DNA from: Ruminococcaceae bacterium BL-6
Lineage (GTDB): Bacteria > Bacillota > Clostridia > Oscillospirales > Acutalibacteraceae
NCBI GenBank assembly: GCA_902810075.1
Contig: LR778135.1
Coordinates: 1,736,001 to 1,800,000, forward strand
Direction of reading: 5' to 3'
DNA: 64,000 bases
How positions within the stretch are numbered: position 1 is the first letter of the stretch; each line of letters opens with the position of its first letter. A program made the position numbers and the translations under genes. The notes under the pieces were generated by a model, which saw nothing but the letters and a program-made list of their open reading frames with translations, did no database searches and was not told the DNA's origin. This document shows, piece by piece, positions 1 to 8,542 of the stretch.

Positions 1-425
1 TGAGAGATCATTTCGGACGCGGTCAGGTTTCTGGAAAAGCCGCTTTTCCCGGTGGCGCAGAACGTACAGCCCATTTTGCAGCCGACCTGGGTGGAAACGC
101 AGATGGTATATCCGTGGTGGTATTCCATCAGAACGCTTTCCACATATTCGCCATCCCGGAACCGAAATAGATATTTAATGGTATTATCATAATTTGAAAT
201 CAGCTTTTTTTCAATAGTTGCTACACAGATGTAATACTTTTGTGAGAGAATTTCCCGAAACGCCTTCGGCAGGTCCGTCATTTTTTCAAACTCATCCGCC
301 GCGCCCTGCTGCAGCCATTTATAAACCTGGCGCGCCCGGAACGCGGGAACGCCGAGCCCGGAAAAGTCCTGCTCCAATTCCCGTTCCGTCATTGATTTGA
401 TGTCTTTCAGCGCCATTTTTGTCAT
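1..425 (-). CDS. rlmN: 23S rRNA (adenine-2503-C2)-methyltransferase RlmN, partial
   Basis: N-terminal 141 codons only; the gene runs off the left edge. RlmN is a radical-SAM enzyme that methylates A2503 of 23S rRNA and A37 of some tRNAs. The iron-sulfur motif CxxxCxxC is visible as Cys116, Cys120 and Cys123 (GCKMGCTFCATG), preceded by the typical N-terminal helical domain (KWLQQGAADEF). I chose the ATG at 425, behind an AGGAAAG ribosome site; a second in-frame ATG at 416 is possible. It follows rsmB by 17 bases and is the last visible gene of the minus-strand operon beginning at yicC. Family assignment is secure; the C-terminal half is not visible. Confidence 0.95.
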   Translation of the reverse strand, partial: MTKMALKDIKSMTERELEQDFSGLGVPAFRARQVYKWLQQGAADEFEKMTDLPKAFREILSQKYYICVATIEKKLISNYDNTIKYLFRFRDGEYVESVLMEYHHGYTICVSTQVGCKMGCTFCATGKSGFSRNLTASEMIS

Positions 426-442
426 TCATTCTTTCCTGGTTT

Positions 443-1786
443 TTAAAAGCGGCGGCGGAACGCGGCGATAAAAAATCCGTCCGTGCCGTGGATGTGGGGC
501 ATCAGCGTAAGTTCGTTTTCCGGTTCGTCCATCACGCGGGAAATCGTTTCCGGCAGACAAAGCGGACAGGGCTCGAATCCGCCGTGTTCCTTCAGGAAGC
601 GCTTCGCGTTTTCCCCGTTTTCCGAAGGGTTGAGCGTGCAGGTGGAATAGACCAGAAGCCCGCCCGGCGCGGTGAGGTGCGCCGATCTACAGAGTATAAG
701 GTACTGCAAATCAGGCAGGCTGTCAAGAGTGTGCTGCGGTTTATACCGGATTTCCGGTTTTCGGCGGATGATGCCGAGCCCCGAGCAGGGCACGTCGCAC
801 AGCACGCGCTGTGCCACGGGAAGGTCATCCGACGCCGCAGCGGCGTCGCGCACGCCGGTCTTTACCGCCGAAAGGGACAGGCGGGCGGCCCCCTGCCGGA
901 TCAGCCCCGCTTTGCCCTTATATTTGTCAAAAGCGAGCACCTCGCCCCGGTTTTCCATCCGTTCCGCCATTGTAAAGGATTTCCCCCCCGGCGCCGCGCA
1001 CACGTCGATCGCGCGTTCCCCCGGACGGGGATCCACGACTCGGCAGCAAAGCTGGGACGACAGGTCCTGAATATGGAAAAATCCGTCCTGAAAGCTCTTC
1101 AGGCCGGTGACGGAACCGGTATTTTGCAGTTCCAGGGCATCCGGATCCCATGTAATGTCAATCGGCTTTACATATTCCACCCGAAGCAGATCCGAAAGCT
1201 TTTCCCGGGAAATCCGGGTGGTGTTCACCCGTGCGAAAACGGGAGGCCGGCCGGAAAGCGAAGCGAGGATTCCCTTCGCGCAGTCCCCGCCATAGGCGCG
1301 CATCCACAGGCGGATCAGCCATTCCGGGCACGAATGCCGCAAAGAAAGGCCGCGGACCGTCCCGCTCTCCTCCGGCGGAAGGCGGAGCTTTTCTTTTTCT
1401 CGCAGCATGGCGCGGAGAACGCCGTTGATAAAGCCACACGCCTTTACAGCTCCGTTTTCCCGCGCACAGTTCACCGCCTCGTTGACAGCGGCCGATTCTG
1501 GTATTTTTTCCAGATAAAGAATCTGATATACGGCGATCCGCAGGATTTCCCGGACGACCGGGCTCTGTTTTTTCTCCGGAGCCCTGCAGAACAGGGAAAT
1601 ATAGTAATCGAGTGTCAGCCTCCGTTCCAGCACTCCGTAAAAAATCGCGGATGCCAGCGAGGCGTCCCTTGGTTCCAGCTGGAATTTTCCGAGGGTCTTG
1701 TTCAGAACAAGGTTCGAGTATCCTTCGTTTTCGTCCACATGGAGCAGCGCCTGCAGGGCGGCCGTTCTTGCATCCCGCCGTTCCAT
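443..1786 (-). CDS. rsmB: 16S rRNA (cytosine-967-C5)-methyltransferase RsmB
   Basis: 447 residues, full length for the family. An N-terminal NusB-like RNA-binding domain (about 1-130) precedes a Rossmann methyltransferase domain. The SAM-binding motif DVCAAPGGK is at 261-269, the PCSG motif IV at 333-336, and the catalytic cysteine lies in YSTC at Cys383. It methylates C967 of 16S rRNA in the cytoplasm. The start ATG overlaps the stop of the upstream protease gene by one base (TGATG), implying translational coupling. The gene order fmt-yugP-rsmB-rlmN is common in Clostridia. Confidence 0.97.
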   Translation of the reverse strand: MERRDARTAALQALLHVDENEGYSNLVLNKTLGKFQLEPRDASLASAIFYGVLERRLTLDYYISLFCRAPEKKQSPVVREILRIAVYQILYLEKIPESAAVNEAVNCARENGAVKACGFINGVLRAMLREKEKLRLPPEESGTVRGLSLRHSCPEWLIRLWMRAYGGDCAKGILASLSGRPPVFARVNTTRISREKLSDLLRVEYVKPIDITWDPDALELQNTGSVTGLKSFQDGFFHIQDLSSQLCCRVVDPRPGERAIDVCAAPGGKSFTMAERMENRGEVLAFDKYKGKAGLIRQGAARLSLSAVKTGVRDAAAASDDLPVAQRVLCDVPCSGLGIIRRKPEIRYKPQHTLDSLPDLQYLILCRSAHLTAPGGLLVYSTCTLNPSENGENAKRFLKEHGGFEPCPLCLPETISRVMDEPENELTLMPHIHGTDGFFIAAFRRRF

Positions 1787-2490
1787 CAGCGCCTTCCCCT
1801 CCTGCCGTTTGCAATCGCGATCAGGCGCAGCAGGGACATCAGCGACGCGAAGGTGGACGCCACATAAGTCATCGCGGCCGCCTTCAGCACTTTTTTCGCG
1901 CCGGAAAGCTCTTCCTCATCCAGAATCCCGGACTGCTCCAGCGCGGCGACCGCGCGGAAGCTGGCGTTGAATTCCACCGGCAGCGTGACGAGGGAGAACA
2001 GCACGGCGACGCTGTAAAGCGCGATGCCGGCGGAGATCACGAAGTCGTACTGCACAGGGAGAAAAAAGCCCACTAAAATCACCGGAAAAGCAAGGGTGGA
2101 CGTAAAGCGCGTGACCGGCACCAGCGTGGCCCGCAGCTTCAACGGAGCGTAGCCGGTGGCGTACTGCACAGCGTGGCCGGCCTCGTGCGCCGCCACCCCC
2201 ACGGCGGAGATGGTCGCGCTACCGTACACCGGCTCCGAAAGGCTGATGCTGTTGCTTGAGGGGTCGTAATGGTCGGTGAGATTTCCGGCGATGCGCTGGA
2301 TCGGCACATTCGTCAGATCATGAAACTGCAAAACCTGACGGGCAGCCTCCGCTCCCGTCAGGTTTCTCCCGTTCCGCACCTCGGAATATCTGCGGAACGC
2401 CGACTGAACCCGGAACTGCGCGATCATGGAAACGATCAGCGCAGGAAGAAGATAGATGAAATACGTATAATCATAATAATAGTAGCCCAC
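1786..2490 (-). CDS. YugP-family membrane zinc metallopeptidase
   Basis: 234 residues from a GTG start four bases after AGGAGG-TT; an ATG far upstream would read into fmt and lacks a good site. The N-terminus is tyrosine-rich and runs into a membrane segment (about 8-26). The zinc motif HEAGH lies at 102-106, followed by further hydrophobic helices and a C-terminal segment ending in RRGRR. This matches the neutral zinc metallopeptidase family exemplified by YugP. The substrate is unknown. It is co-transcribed with fmt (16-base gap) and rsmB (1-base overlap), a conserved neighbourhood whose functional logic is unclear. Confidence 0.88.
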   Translation of the reverse strand: MGYYYYDYTYFIYLLPALIVSMIAQFRVQSAFRRYSEVRNGRNLTGAEAARQVLQFHDLTNVPIQRIAGNLTDHYDPSSNSISLSEPVYGSATISAVGVAAHEAGHAVQYATGYAPLKLRATLVPVTRFTSTLAFPVILVGFFLPVQYDFVISAGIALYSVAVLFSLVTLPVEFNASFRAVAALEQSGILDEEELSGAKKVLKAAAMTYVASTFASLMSLLRLIAIANGRRGRR

Positions 2491-2506
2491 GGATAACCTC
2501 CTGTGA

Positions 2507-3430
2507 TCAGCCGAGAATTGTTTTTTCCGGGGACGGATGCCCGCGGAAAAAATCGGCCGCGTCCATTTTTCTGCTGCCCTCGTACTGCACTTCCAGCAAT
2601 TGCAGCGCGGTTCCGCCGCCGCAGCATACGACGGCATCCTTCCCCGCCGAAAGCTCGCCGGGCGCGCCGCTTTTCCCTTCGCATACCCTGGTTTTATGGA
2701 TTTTCAGGCGGCGGCCCTGGTACGCGGCGTATGCGACCGGCCACGGGGAAAGGCCGCGCACCAGGTTATGGATCTGAGCCGCCGGCTTGTTCCAGTCGAT
2801 CCGCGACATTTCCTTTTTCAGCATGGGGGCGTAGCTTTCCCCGTCTTTCCCCTGTTTGACCCGCTCGATATTCCCGGTGTGGACGGCATCCAGCGTCCTG
2901 ACCAGAAGCTCGGCGCCGACGACGCTGAGCCGGTCGAACAGCATTCCGGACGTTTCATCCGGCCCGATCTCCACTTCCTGCTGGAACAGGATATCGCCGG
3001 TGTCGAGCCCTTCGTCCATATACATGGTGGTGACCCCGGTCACCGGGTCCCCGTTGATCACCGACCACTGGATCGGCGCCGCGCCGCGGTATTTCGGCAG
3101 CAGGGATGCGTGGACGTTGATGCAGCCGTGCGGCGGGATGTCAAGAATCTCTTTCGGCAGAATTTTTCCGTACGCCACGACGGCGATCAGATCTGGATGA
3201 AAGCCGGAAATCTGTCCGGCCGCCTGCGGGGTGCGCAGGGTGTTCGGCTGAAACACAGGGATTCCGTGCTTTTGTGCCAGCACCTTCACCGGGGGCGGAG
3301 TCATGGCGTATCCCCTGCCTTTCGGTTTGTCCGGCTGGGTAAAGACGGCGCACACGCTGTGTCCGGCATCCATCAGGCTCTGAAGGCACGGCACGGCAAA
3401 ATCCGGCGTGCCCATAAAAATGATGCGCAT
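2507..3430 (-). CDS. fmt: Methionyl-tRNA formyltransferase
   Basis: 307 residues, normal length. It formylates the amino group of Met-tRNAfMet using 10-formyl-tetrahydrofolate, making the initiator tRNA. The N-terminus MRIIFMGTPDFAVP is characteristic, the catalytic segment HASLLPKYRGAAPI lies at 107-120, and the LDTGDIL segment follows, then a C-terminal OB-like tRNA-binding domain. It sits directly downstream of def, so formylation and deformylation are made from one message. Confidence 0.97.
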   Translation of the reverse strand: MRIIFMGTPDFAVPCLQSLMDAGHSVCAVFTQPDKPKGRGYAMTPPPVKVLAQKHGIPVFQPNTLRTPQAAGQISGFHPDLIAVVAYGKILPKEILDIPPHGCINVHASLLPKYRGAAPIQWSVINGDPVTGVTTMYMDEGLDTGDILFQQEVEIGPDETSGMLFDRLSVVGAELLVRTLDAVHTGNIERVKQGKDGESYAPMLKKEMSRIDWNKPAAQIHNLVRGLSPWPVAYAAYQGRRLKIHKTRVCEGKSGAPGELSAGKDAVVCCGGGTALQLLEVQYEGSRKMDAADFFRGHPSPEKTILG

Positions 3431-3456
3431 TTGATCAAGAAGCCTCGCTTTCCGGG

Positions 3457-3924
3457 TTATTGTTCCAGTTCTTCCGGCGTAAGCATTCTGCTTACATGGG
3501 TCTTGAAAACGATCCCGTCCAGGTGGTCGATTTCATGGCAGAAAGCCCGCGCAAGCAGGCCGTCGCCTTCCGTTTCAAAAAATTTTCCGGTACGGTCCTG
3601 CGCCTTTATCTTTACGTGCATCGGGCGCTTGACCATGCCGTACTGGCCCGGAAAGGAAAGGCAGCCCTCCACGCCGTCCTGTTCGCCGGAAGTCTCCAGA
3701 ATCTGCGGATTGACGAGCTCGATCGGGCGATCATCCACATCGACGACAACGGCGCGCCTTAAAATGCCGACCTGGGGCGCGGCAAGCCCCACACCGTTGG
3801 CTTCGTGCATGGTTTCCATCATGTCATCCAACAGTATTGCCAGCTTTTCATCAAATTTTTCAACCGGGCGGCACACTTTGCTCAGAATTTCGTCGCCCTC
3901 TTTTCTAATGTTGCGAAGCGCCAT
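3457..3924 (-). CDS. def: Peptide deformylase
   Basis: 155 residues. It removes the formyl group from the N-terminal methionine of nascent proteins. All three family motifs are present: GVGLAAPQ (44-51), EGCLS (86-90) with the metal-binding cysteine, and HEIDH (130-134) with the two metal-binding histidines and catalytic glutamate. Start ATG follows an AGGAGGAAA site. It lies between priA and fmt in the minus-strand operon. Confidence 0.97.
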   Translation of the reverse strand: MALRNIRKEGDEILSKVCRPVEKFDEKLAILLDDMMETMHEANGVGLAAPQVGILRRAVVVDVDDRPIELVNPQILETSGEQDGVEGCLSFPGQYGMVKRPMHVKIKAQDRTGKFFETEGDGLLARAFCHEIDHLDGIVFKTHVSRMLTPEELEQ

Positions 3925-3940
3925 ATAGTTTCCTCCTGTG

Positions 3941-6394
3941 TCACATTATGGTGTTGGGGTTGCTGTCCGCGAAAGCGGTGACATCCCCATATCGGCGGCC
4001 GCCGGAAAAATCCGCCAGCAAACGGGAGAGCATTTCCCGAAGTCTTTTATTGTTCCGGCATTTGATGATCAATTTATAACGGTATTTGTTGCTGACTTTC
4101 GAGACCAGCGCGGGCGAGGGATCCAGAACCCGGAGGGGCAGATCCGCATATTCCTTTTGCGCCATCGTGCGGAGCAGCGACAAAAACGCCCGGCTCGCCC
4201 CGCAGACCCTGGCTTCATCCAGCCCGATGAACCCGACCAGGATCAGATCCGCAAAGGGCGGGTAGAGCATCGCCCTGCGAAACCGGATCTCCTCCTGGTA
4301 AAACGCCGGATAATCCTGCGCGGCCGCAAGCCGGATGATCCTGTTTTCCGGCGTATACGTCTGAATGATGGCCCGCCCGACGTTTTTCCCTCGGCCGGAA
4401 CGGCCGACCACCTGGGTAAACAGGTCGAACGCGCGCTCCGAGCTCCTGAAATCGTCCCCGTAAAGGGACTGATCCGCGGAAAGCACCCCGACGAGCGTCA
4501 CGTTTTCAAAATCCAACCCTTTCGCGACCATCTGGGTGCCGATCATAATATCATATTGTCCCTGTTTGAAAAGGTTCAGCTTTTTTTCATAGGAAAACCG
4601 GCTCATGGTGCTGTCGGTGTCGAGCCGCAGAATCCGCGCCTGCGGAAAGAGGGCGCCGAGCTGCTCTTCGGCCCGCTGCGTGCCAAGGCCGGAATAGCGC
4701 ACGGTGTTTTCCCCGCATTCCGGGCATCGTTCCGTAAACGGGATGGAATATCCGCAGTAGTGGCACATCAGCCGGTGGTTCGCCGCGTGGTAGGTCATGG
4801 AAATGCTGCAGTGCGGGCATGTGATGACATGGCCGCACGAGGTGCAGGAGGCAAACGTATGGTACCCCCTGCGGTTCAGCAGAAGGATCGACTGCTCTTT
4901 TCTTTCCAGGTTTTCCTCCAGGGCGCTCCGAAGAACGCGGCTGAAAACTGTCGTGTTCCCGGCCTGGGTCTCTTCGTTCATGTCGGCGACCGTCACCTCG
5001 GGCAGCTCCGCCTGCCCGTACCGGCTCGCGAGGACGTTCAGCGAATAGCGCCCCGCTTTCGCCAGATAGCAGCTTTCCACCGACGGCGTGGCCGAGCAGA
5101 GAAGCAGCAGCGCCTTGTGGTACGCGCAGCGGAACTTTGCGACATCCCGCGCGTGATAGCGCGGAGAGGATTCCGATTTATAGGTGGACTCCTGCTCTTC
5201 ATCCAGAATGACCAGCCCGATGTCGGAAAACGGGGCGAACACCGCCGAGCGGGTGCCAACCGCGATCAGAGCCTCCCCGTTTTTCACGCGCTTCCATTCG
5301 TCCATCCGCTGGCCGAGCGAAAGCCCGCTGTGAAAAACCGCGACGCTGTGCCCGTACCGGCGGTGAAAGATCGCGATGGTCTGGGGGGTCAGGGAGATTT
5401 CCGGCACCATGACGATGACGCCGCGCCCGCTTGCGCACACTTCGTCGATCAGCCGAAGGAAAACCAGCGTCTTCCCGCTGCCGGTGACGCCGTACAAAAG
5501 CGAAACGCCGCCCTTTCCCTGCCGGTATTGGGCGAGAAGGTTTTCATAGGCCCTCTGCTGCTCCTCCGACAGGGTGATCCGGTCCGGCGCGCCCGGATTT
5601 TCGATATGCTCATAGGGATTCCGATACTTTTCTTCCTCGTAATATTCGGCGATTCCTTTTTTGACCAGCGTGCTGGCGACGGAAGCGGTGACGCCCGTGA
5701 AATAGCACAGCTCTTTCACGGAAACGGCGCCCGCATCCTGAAGGAGCTTCACGGCATCCCGCTGCTTTGCGGAAAGTTTTTCCGGAAGATCCCCGCTTTT
5801 CAACCGGATCATTTTCTGCACGGAATTCCCGATCTTCGGGGCGGCTCCGTCTTTTCTGTTCAGGAAGCCCTTTTTGCACAGGGCTTCCAGAACGGGACTG
5901 TCCGGCCCAAGGCCGAGCGCGCCGGAAAGCTTTTCGGCGGCCACCGGTTTTTTCTGCCCCGAAAAATAGGAGACGATCCGCTGTTCCTCTTCGGAAAGCG
6001 GTTCTCCGTCCCATTCATCCGGCCGCTTCAAAAGGGAGAATTCCGCCCGGATTTTCAGATTGATCCCAACGGGCAAAAGCAGCCTGACCGTTTCGAACAG
6101 CGTGCAGAAGCATCGGTCGCTGAGCCAGGGAACCATCAAAAGCATCTCCCGAGTAAGAAGCGGCCCCTTGTCAAGCACCGCCGCAATGGATTTCAGCTGT
6201 TCGGTTTCCTTTTCCCTGCATACGGAAAGAATCATTCCCTGTCTTGTTCGGTTTCCGCGCCCGAACGGCACCATCACCCGGCACCCGGCCTTCGCCTCAC
6301 CGGCGAGCGGCTGCGGAACCAGGTAGCGGAACTCCATGTCAAAGGAGTAAGCCGTGTTTTCCACCGCCACGTCGGCTATGATTGTTTCCGGCAT
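3941..6394 (-). CDS. priA: Primosomal protein N' (replication restart helicase PriA)
   Basis: 817 residues. PriA recognises stalled forks and reloads the replicative helicase. N-terminal fork-binding domain (1-about 110), winged-helix region, then a superfamily 2 helicase core with Walker A GVTGSGKT (302-309) and Walker B DEEQ (398-401). A zinc-binding insertion with four CxxC-type pairs follows (CTSCGHVITCPHC, CHYC, CPEC). The start is preceded by GAGGGG. It lies between rpoZ and def, the usual Firmicute order. Confidence 0.97.
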   Translation of the reverse strand: MPETIIADVAVENTAYSFDMEFRYLVPQPLAGEAKAGCRVMVPFGRGNRTRQGMILSVCREKETEQLKSIAAVLDKGPLLTREMLLMVPWLSDRCFCTLFETVRLLLPVGINLKIRAEFSLLKRPDEWDGEPLSEEEQRIVSYFSGQKKPVAAEKLSGALGLGPDSPVLEALCKKGFLNRKDGAAPKIGNSVQKMIRLKSGDLPEKLSAKQRDAVKLLQDAGAVSVKELCYFTGVTASVASTLVKKGIAEYYEEEKYRNPYEHIENPGAPDRITLSEEQQRAYENLLAQYRQGKGGVSLLYGVTGSGKTLVFLRLIDEVCASGRGVIVMVPEISLTPQTIAIFHRRYGHSVAVFHSGLSLGQRMDEWKRVKNGEALIAVGTRSAVFAPFSDIGLVILDEEQESTYKSESSPRYHARDVAKFRCAYHKALLLLCSATPSVESCYLAKAGRYSLNVLASRYGQAELPEVTVADMNEETQAGNTTVFSRVLRSALEENLERKEQSILLLNRRGYHTFASCTSCGHVITCPHCSISMTYHAANHRLMCHYCGYSIPFTERCPECGENTVRYSGLGTQRAEEQLGALFPQARILRLDTDSTMSRFSYEKKLNLFKQGQYDIMIGTQMVAKGLDFENVTLVGVLSADQSLYGDDFRSSERAFDLFTQVVGRSGRGKNVGRAIIQTYTPENRIIRLAAAQDYPAFYQEEIRFRRAMLYPPFADLILVGFIGLDEARVCGASRAFLSLLRTMAQKEYADLPLRVLDPSPALVSKVSNKYRYKLIIKCRNNKRLREMLSRLLADFSGGRRYGDVTAFADSNPNTIM

Positions 6395-6412
6395 TTTGAC
6401 CCCTCAACCCTT

Positions 6413-6634
6413 TTATTGTTCCAGCGAAGCATTCGGTTTCGGAACCGGCCTTACGATCCTGTATTTGCGGTTGATGAAATCCTGAACCGCCAGATCCACC
6501 GGCTTTTCATCCAGGATCTCTCCCCTTTTTTCCGCATCGCCCGCAATTTCCCTTGCCCTTTTTGCAACAGCCACCACAATGGAATAGCTGTTTACGTCGG
6601 GGGAAGTAAATAGTTCAGCAGATGGTTTCAGCAT
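6413..6634 (-). CDS. rpoZ: DNA-directed RNA polymerase omega subunit
   Basis: 73 residues. Omega helps assemble and stabilise beta-prime in RNA polymerase. The core segment around SYSIVVAVAKRAREIA matches the omega fold, followed by KPVDLAVQDFINRKYRIV. The start lies 20 bases inside the end of gmk with an AAGGATG site inside gmk, so translation is probably coupled. The gmk-rpoZ-priA order supports the call. Confidence 0.92.
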   Translation of the reverse strand: MLKPSAELFTSPDVNSYSIVVAVAKRAREIAGDAEKRGEILDEKPVDLAVQDFINRKYRIVRPVPKPNASLEQ

Positions 6635-7238
6635 GATTCAACATCCTTTCTATGATGGAACGCGCGCGGGAAAACCGAAGCTTTTCCGCGGCGATAATCA
6701 GATTGATTTGTTCCACCGCGCCGGCGATGGTGTCGTTGACGATCACATAATCGTAGTTTTCCGCCTGCATGATTTCCCCGCAGGCGGCTTTCAGCCGCTT
6801 TTTGATCACTTCTTCCCCGTCGGTGTGGCGGCCGCGGAGCCTTTTCTCCAGCACCTCAAGAGAGGGCGGCAGCATAAAGATGCTGACGCAGTCCGGGCAT
6901 TTTTCCCGAATCTGCCGGCCGCCCTGAACCTCAATTTCCAGAATGACGTCCTTTCCTTCGGCAAGCCACGTTTCGATCGGCCTTGCCGGTGTCCCGTAAT
7001 AATTCCCGCAATACTGGGCATATTCCAGCATCCCGCCCTGCCCGGCGATGGACTCGAACTTCTCCTTTGTGAGGAAAAAATAATCCTCTCCGTCTTTTTC
7101 TCCGGGCCTCGGCTGTCTGGTGGTGGCGGAAATGGAGAGCCTGGCGTTCGGCCTTCTGCTGAAAAACTCCTTTAAAATCGTATCCTTTCCGGCGCCGGAA
7201 GGGCCGGAAAAAACAACCAGCAAGCCTTTGTCACTCAT
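6615..7238 (-). CDS. gmk: Guanylate kinase
   Basis: 207 residues from the ATG at 7238 ([19 protein letters not shown]); an ATG at 7256 is in frame but would lie deeper in remA and has a poorer site. It phosphorylates GMP to GDP. P-loop GPSGAGKD at about 12-19, GMP-binding segment with TTRQPRPGE and [10 protein letters not shown], and a lid region. The start overlaps the end of remA by eight bases and the end overlaps rpoZ. Confidence 0.96.
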   Translation of the reverse strand: MSDKGLLVVFSGPSGAGKDTILKEFFSRRPNARLSISATTRQPRPGEKDGEDYFFLTKEKFESIAGQGGMLEYAQYCGNYYGTPARPIETWLAEGKDVILEIEVQGGRQIREKCPDCVSIFMLPPSLEVLEKRLRGRHTDGEEVIKKRLKAACGEIMQAENYDYVIVNDTIAGAVEQINLIIAAEKLRFSRARSIIERMLNHAETIC

Positions 7239-7506
7239 CCTCTTCCAGCTCCTCATCCGAAAGATCCTCGTCGCGGTCGTTCAGCCTGTTCGCAACGGTT
7301 TCCGGCTGAACGGCGGAAAGGATGACATGGTCGCTGTCTGTGACGATCACGGCGCGGGTCCGCCGGCCATAGGTGGCGTCGATCAAGGTCCCGCGCTCCT
7401 TTGCGTCCTGAATGATGCGCTTGATGGGCGCCGATTCGGGGCTGACGATCGCGACCAGACGATTGGCCGACACCATGTTGCCAAAGCCGATGTTAATAAG
7501 CTTCAT
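7231..7506 (-). CDS. remA: Extracellular matrix regulator RemA (DUF370)
   Basis: 91 residues. In Bacillus subtilis RemA is a small DNA-binding protein that activates biofilm matrix and osmoprotection genes. The sequence [20 protein letters not shown] and the [18 protein letters not shown] segment are family hallmarks. The acidic tail ([12 protein letters not shown]) is longer than in short homologues, and its codons contain the gmk start. Its place between yicC and gmk is conserved in Firmicutes. The local target genes are not known. Confidence 0.93.
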   Translation of the reverse strand: MKLINIGFGNMVSANRLVAIVSPESAPIKRIIQDAKERGTLIDATYGRRTRAVIVTDSDHVILSAVQPETVANRLNDRDEDLSDEELEEDE

Positions 7507-7527
7507 GACTCATTTCCTCCTAACGGA

Positions 7528-8406
7528 TTATTCAATATTCTGAATCTGTTCCCTGATCTTTTCGATTTCCGCCTTGATGTCGACCACCATGTAAGCGATC
7601 TGCGCATCGCATGCCTTTGAGCCGATGGTGTTGGCCTCCCGGTTCATCTCCTGCACCAGAAAATCCAGCTTTCTGCCGACGGCCTCGCTGGAATCCAGCA
7701 TCATGCGGAGCTGGTCGAAATGGCTTCGAAGGCGCACGGTCTCTTCCGCCACCGCCACCTTGTCGGCAAAGATCGCCGCTTCGGTCAGCACCCTCTGCTC
7801 GTCGAAGCTGCTGTCTTTCAGCATTTCATTCAGCCTCTCCTGCAGCTTCTGCTGATATTCCGCCACCGTCTGCGGGGAACGCTCCTCGATCTTCCCGACG
7901 ATCGAAATGATCTTATCTGCCCGCTGAAGGATATCCTCCTTCAGCCGTTCCCCTTCGTTCTCCCTCATCTGCAAAAGGCGGTCCAAGGCCCGGTCAGTGA
8001 CCTGCCGGGCGCCATCCCAGATGGCATCCTCGTCATCCGGGGCCTTGTGTATCGTGAAAATGTCGCTGTATTTCGCCAGCGTGGAAACGGTGACGTCGTT
8101 GGGGATTCCGTATTTTTCCCCGATTTCTTTCAGGGCATTCAGGTACCCCGCCGCGAGCGGATGGTTGACCAGCACCTGAACGTCGGCGTCCTCCAGGGTT
8201 TCAATGGAAACGAAACAATCTATTTTACCGCGGGAAATCCTGTTTTGAAGGTAAGCCTTCAGCTTTTCATCCAAAAAGGAATAGCCGCGCGTGATTCTGG
8301 AAGAAAATTCAAAGTAGCGGTGATTGACCGACTTGATTTCCACTATGATATAGCGTCCGTCAACGGTTTCCTCATCCCTGCCATAACCGGTCATGCTTCT
8401 TATCAT
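7528..8406 (-). CDS. yicC: YicC-family endoribonuclease
   Basis: About 292 residues from the ATG giving MIRSMTGYGRDE, the canonical family N-terminus; an ATG at 8436 would add ten residues not typical of the family. YicC proteins are metal-dependent endoribonucleases linked to small-RNA turnover. YicC_N and DUF1732 domains are recognisable, the latter ending with IREQIQNIE. It is the first gene of the operon running to rlmN, behind a sigma-A-like promoter at 8463-8491. Start choice is moderately certain because no strong ribosome site is visible. Confidence 0.9.
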   Translation of the reverse strand: MIRSMTGYGRDEETVDGRYIIVEIKSVNHRYFEFSSRITRGYSFLDEKLKAYLQNRISRGKIDCFVSIETLEDADVQVLVNHPLAAGYLNALKEIGEKYGIPNDVTVSTLAKYSDIFTIHKAPDDEDAIWDGARQVTDRALDRLLQMRENEGERLKEDILQRADKIISIVGKIEERSPQTVAEYQQKLQERLNEMLKDSSFDEQRVLTEAAIFADKVAVAEETVRLRSHFDQLRMMLDSSEAVGRKLDFLVQEMNREANTIGSKACDAQIAYMVVDIKAEIEKIREQIQNIE

Positions 8407-8462
8407 GGCTATCATCTCAATTCTAAAAGAGTGCAATCAGTGTCTATCACATTTATCATTTC

Positions 8463-8491
8463 ATTTTATCAGTTTTACCGGAGAAATGCAA
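8463..8491 (-). promoter_or_regulatory. Predicted sigma-A promoter of the yicC operon
   Basis: On the minus strand: -35 TTGCAT (8491-8486), 17-base spacer, -10 TAAAAT (8468-8463), about 57 bases before the yicC start. Seen in sequence; activity inferred. Confidence 0.6.
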
Positions 8492-8504
8492 CCATGATAA
8501 AAAA

Positions 8505-8529
8505 ACAAAAAAGCCCCGCAGCGGGGGCT
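8505..8529 (-). terminator. Terminator of the transcarboxylase trio
   Basis: A GC-rich stem (AGCCCC/GGGGCT with inner pairs) followed on the minus strand by a T-rich tract, 14 bases after the oadA-like stop. Confidence 0.85.
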
Positions 8530-8542
8530 GATTTGTATCGAA

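Noticed and set aside
3938..6613. Long plus-strand frame opposite priA and rpoZ
   Set aside because: Antisense shadow; no ribosome site or recognisable domain, while priA on the other strand has all helicase motifs.
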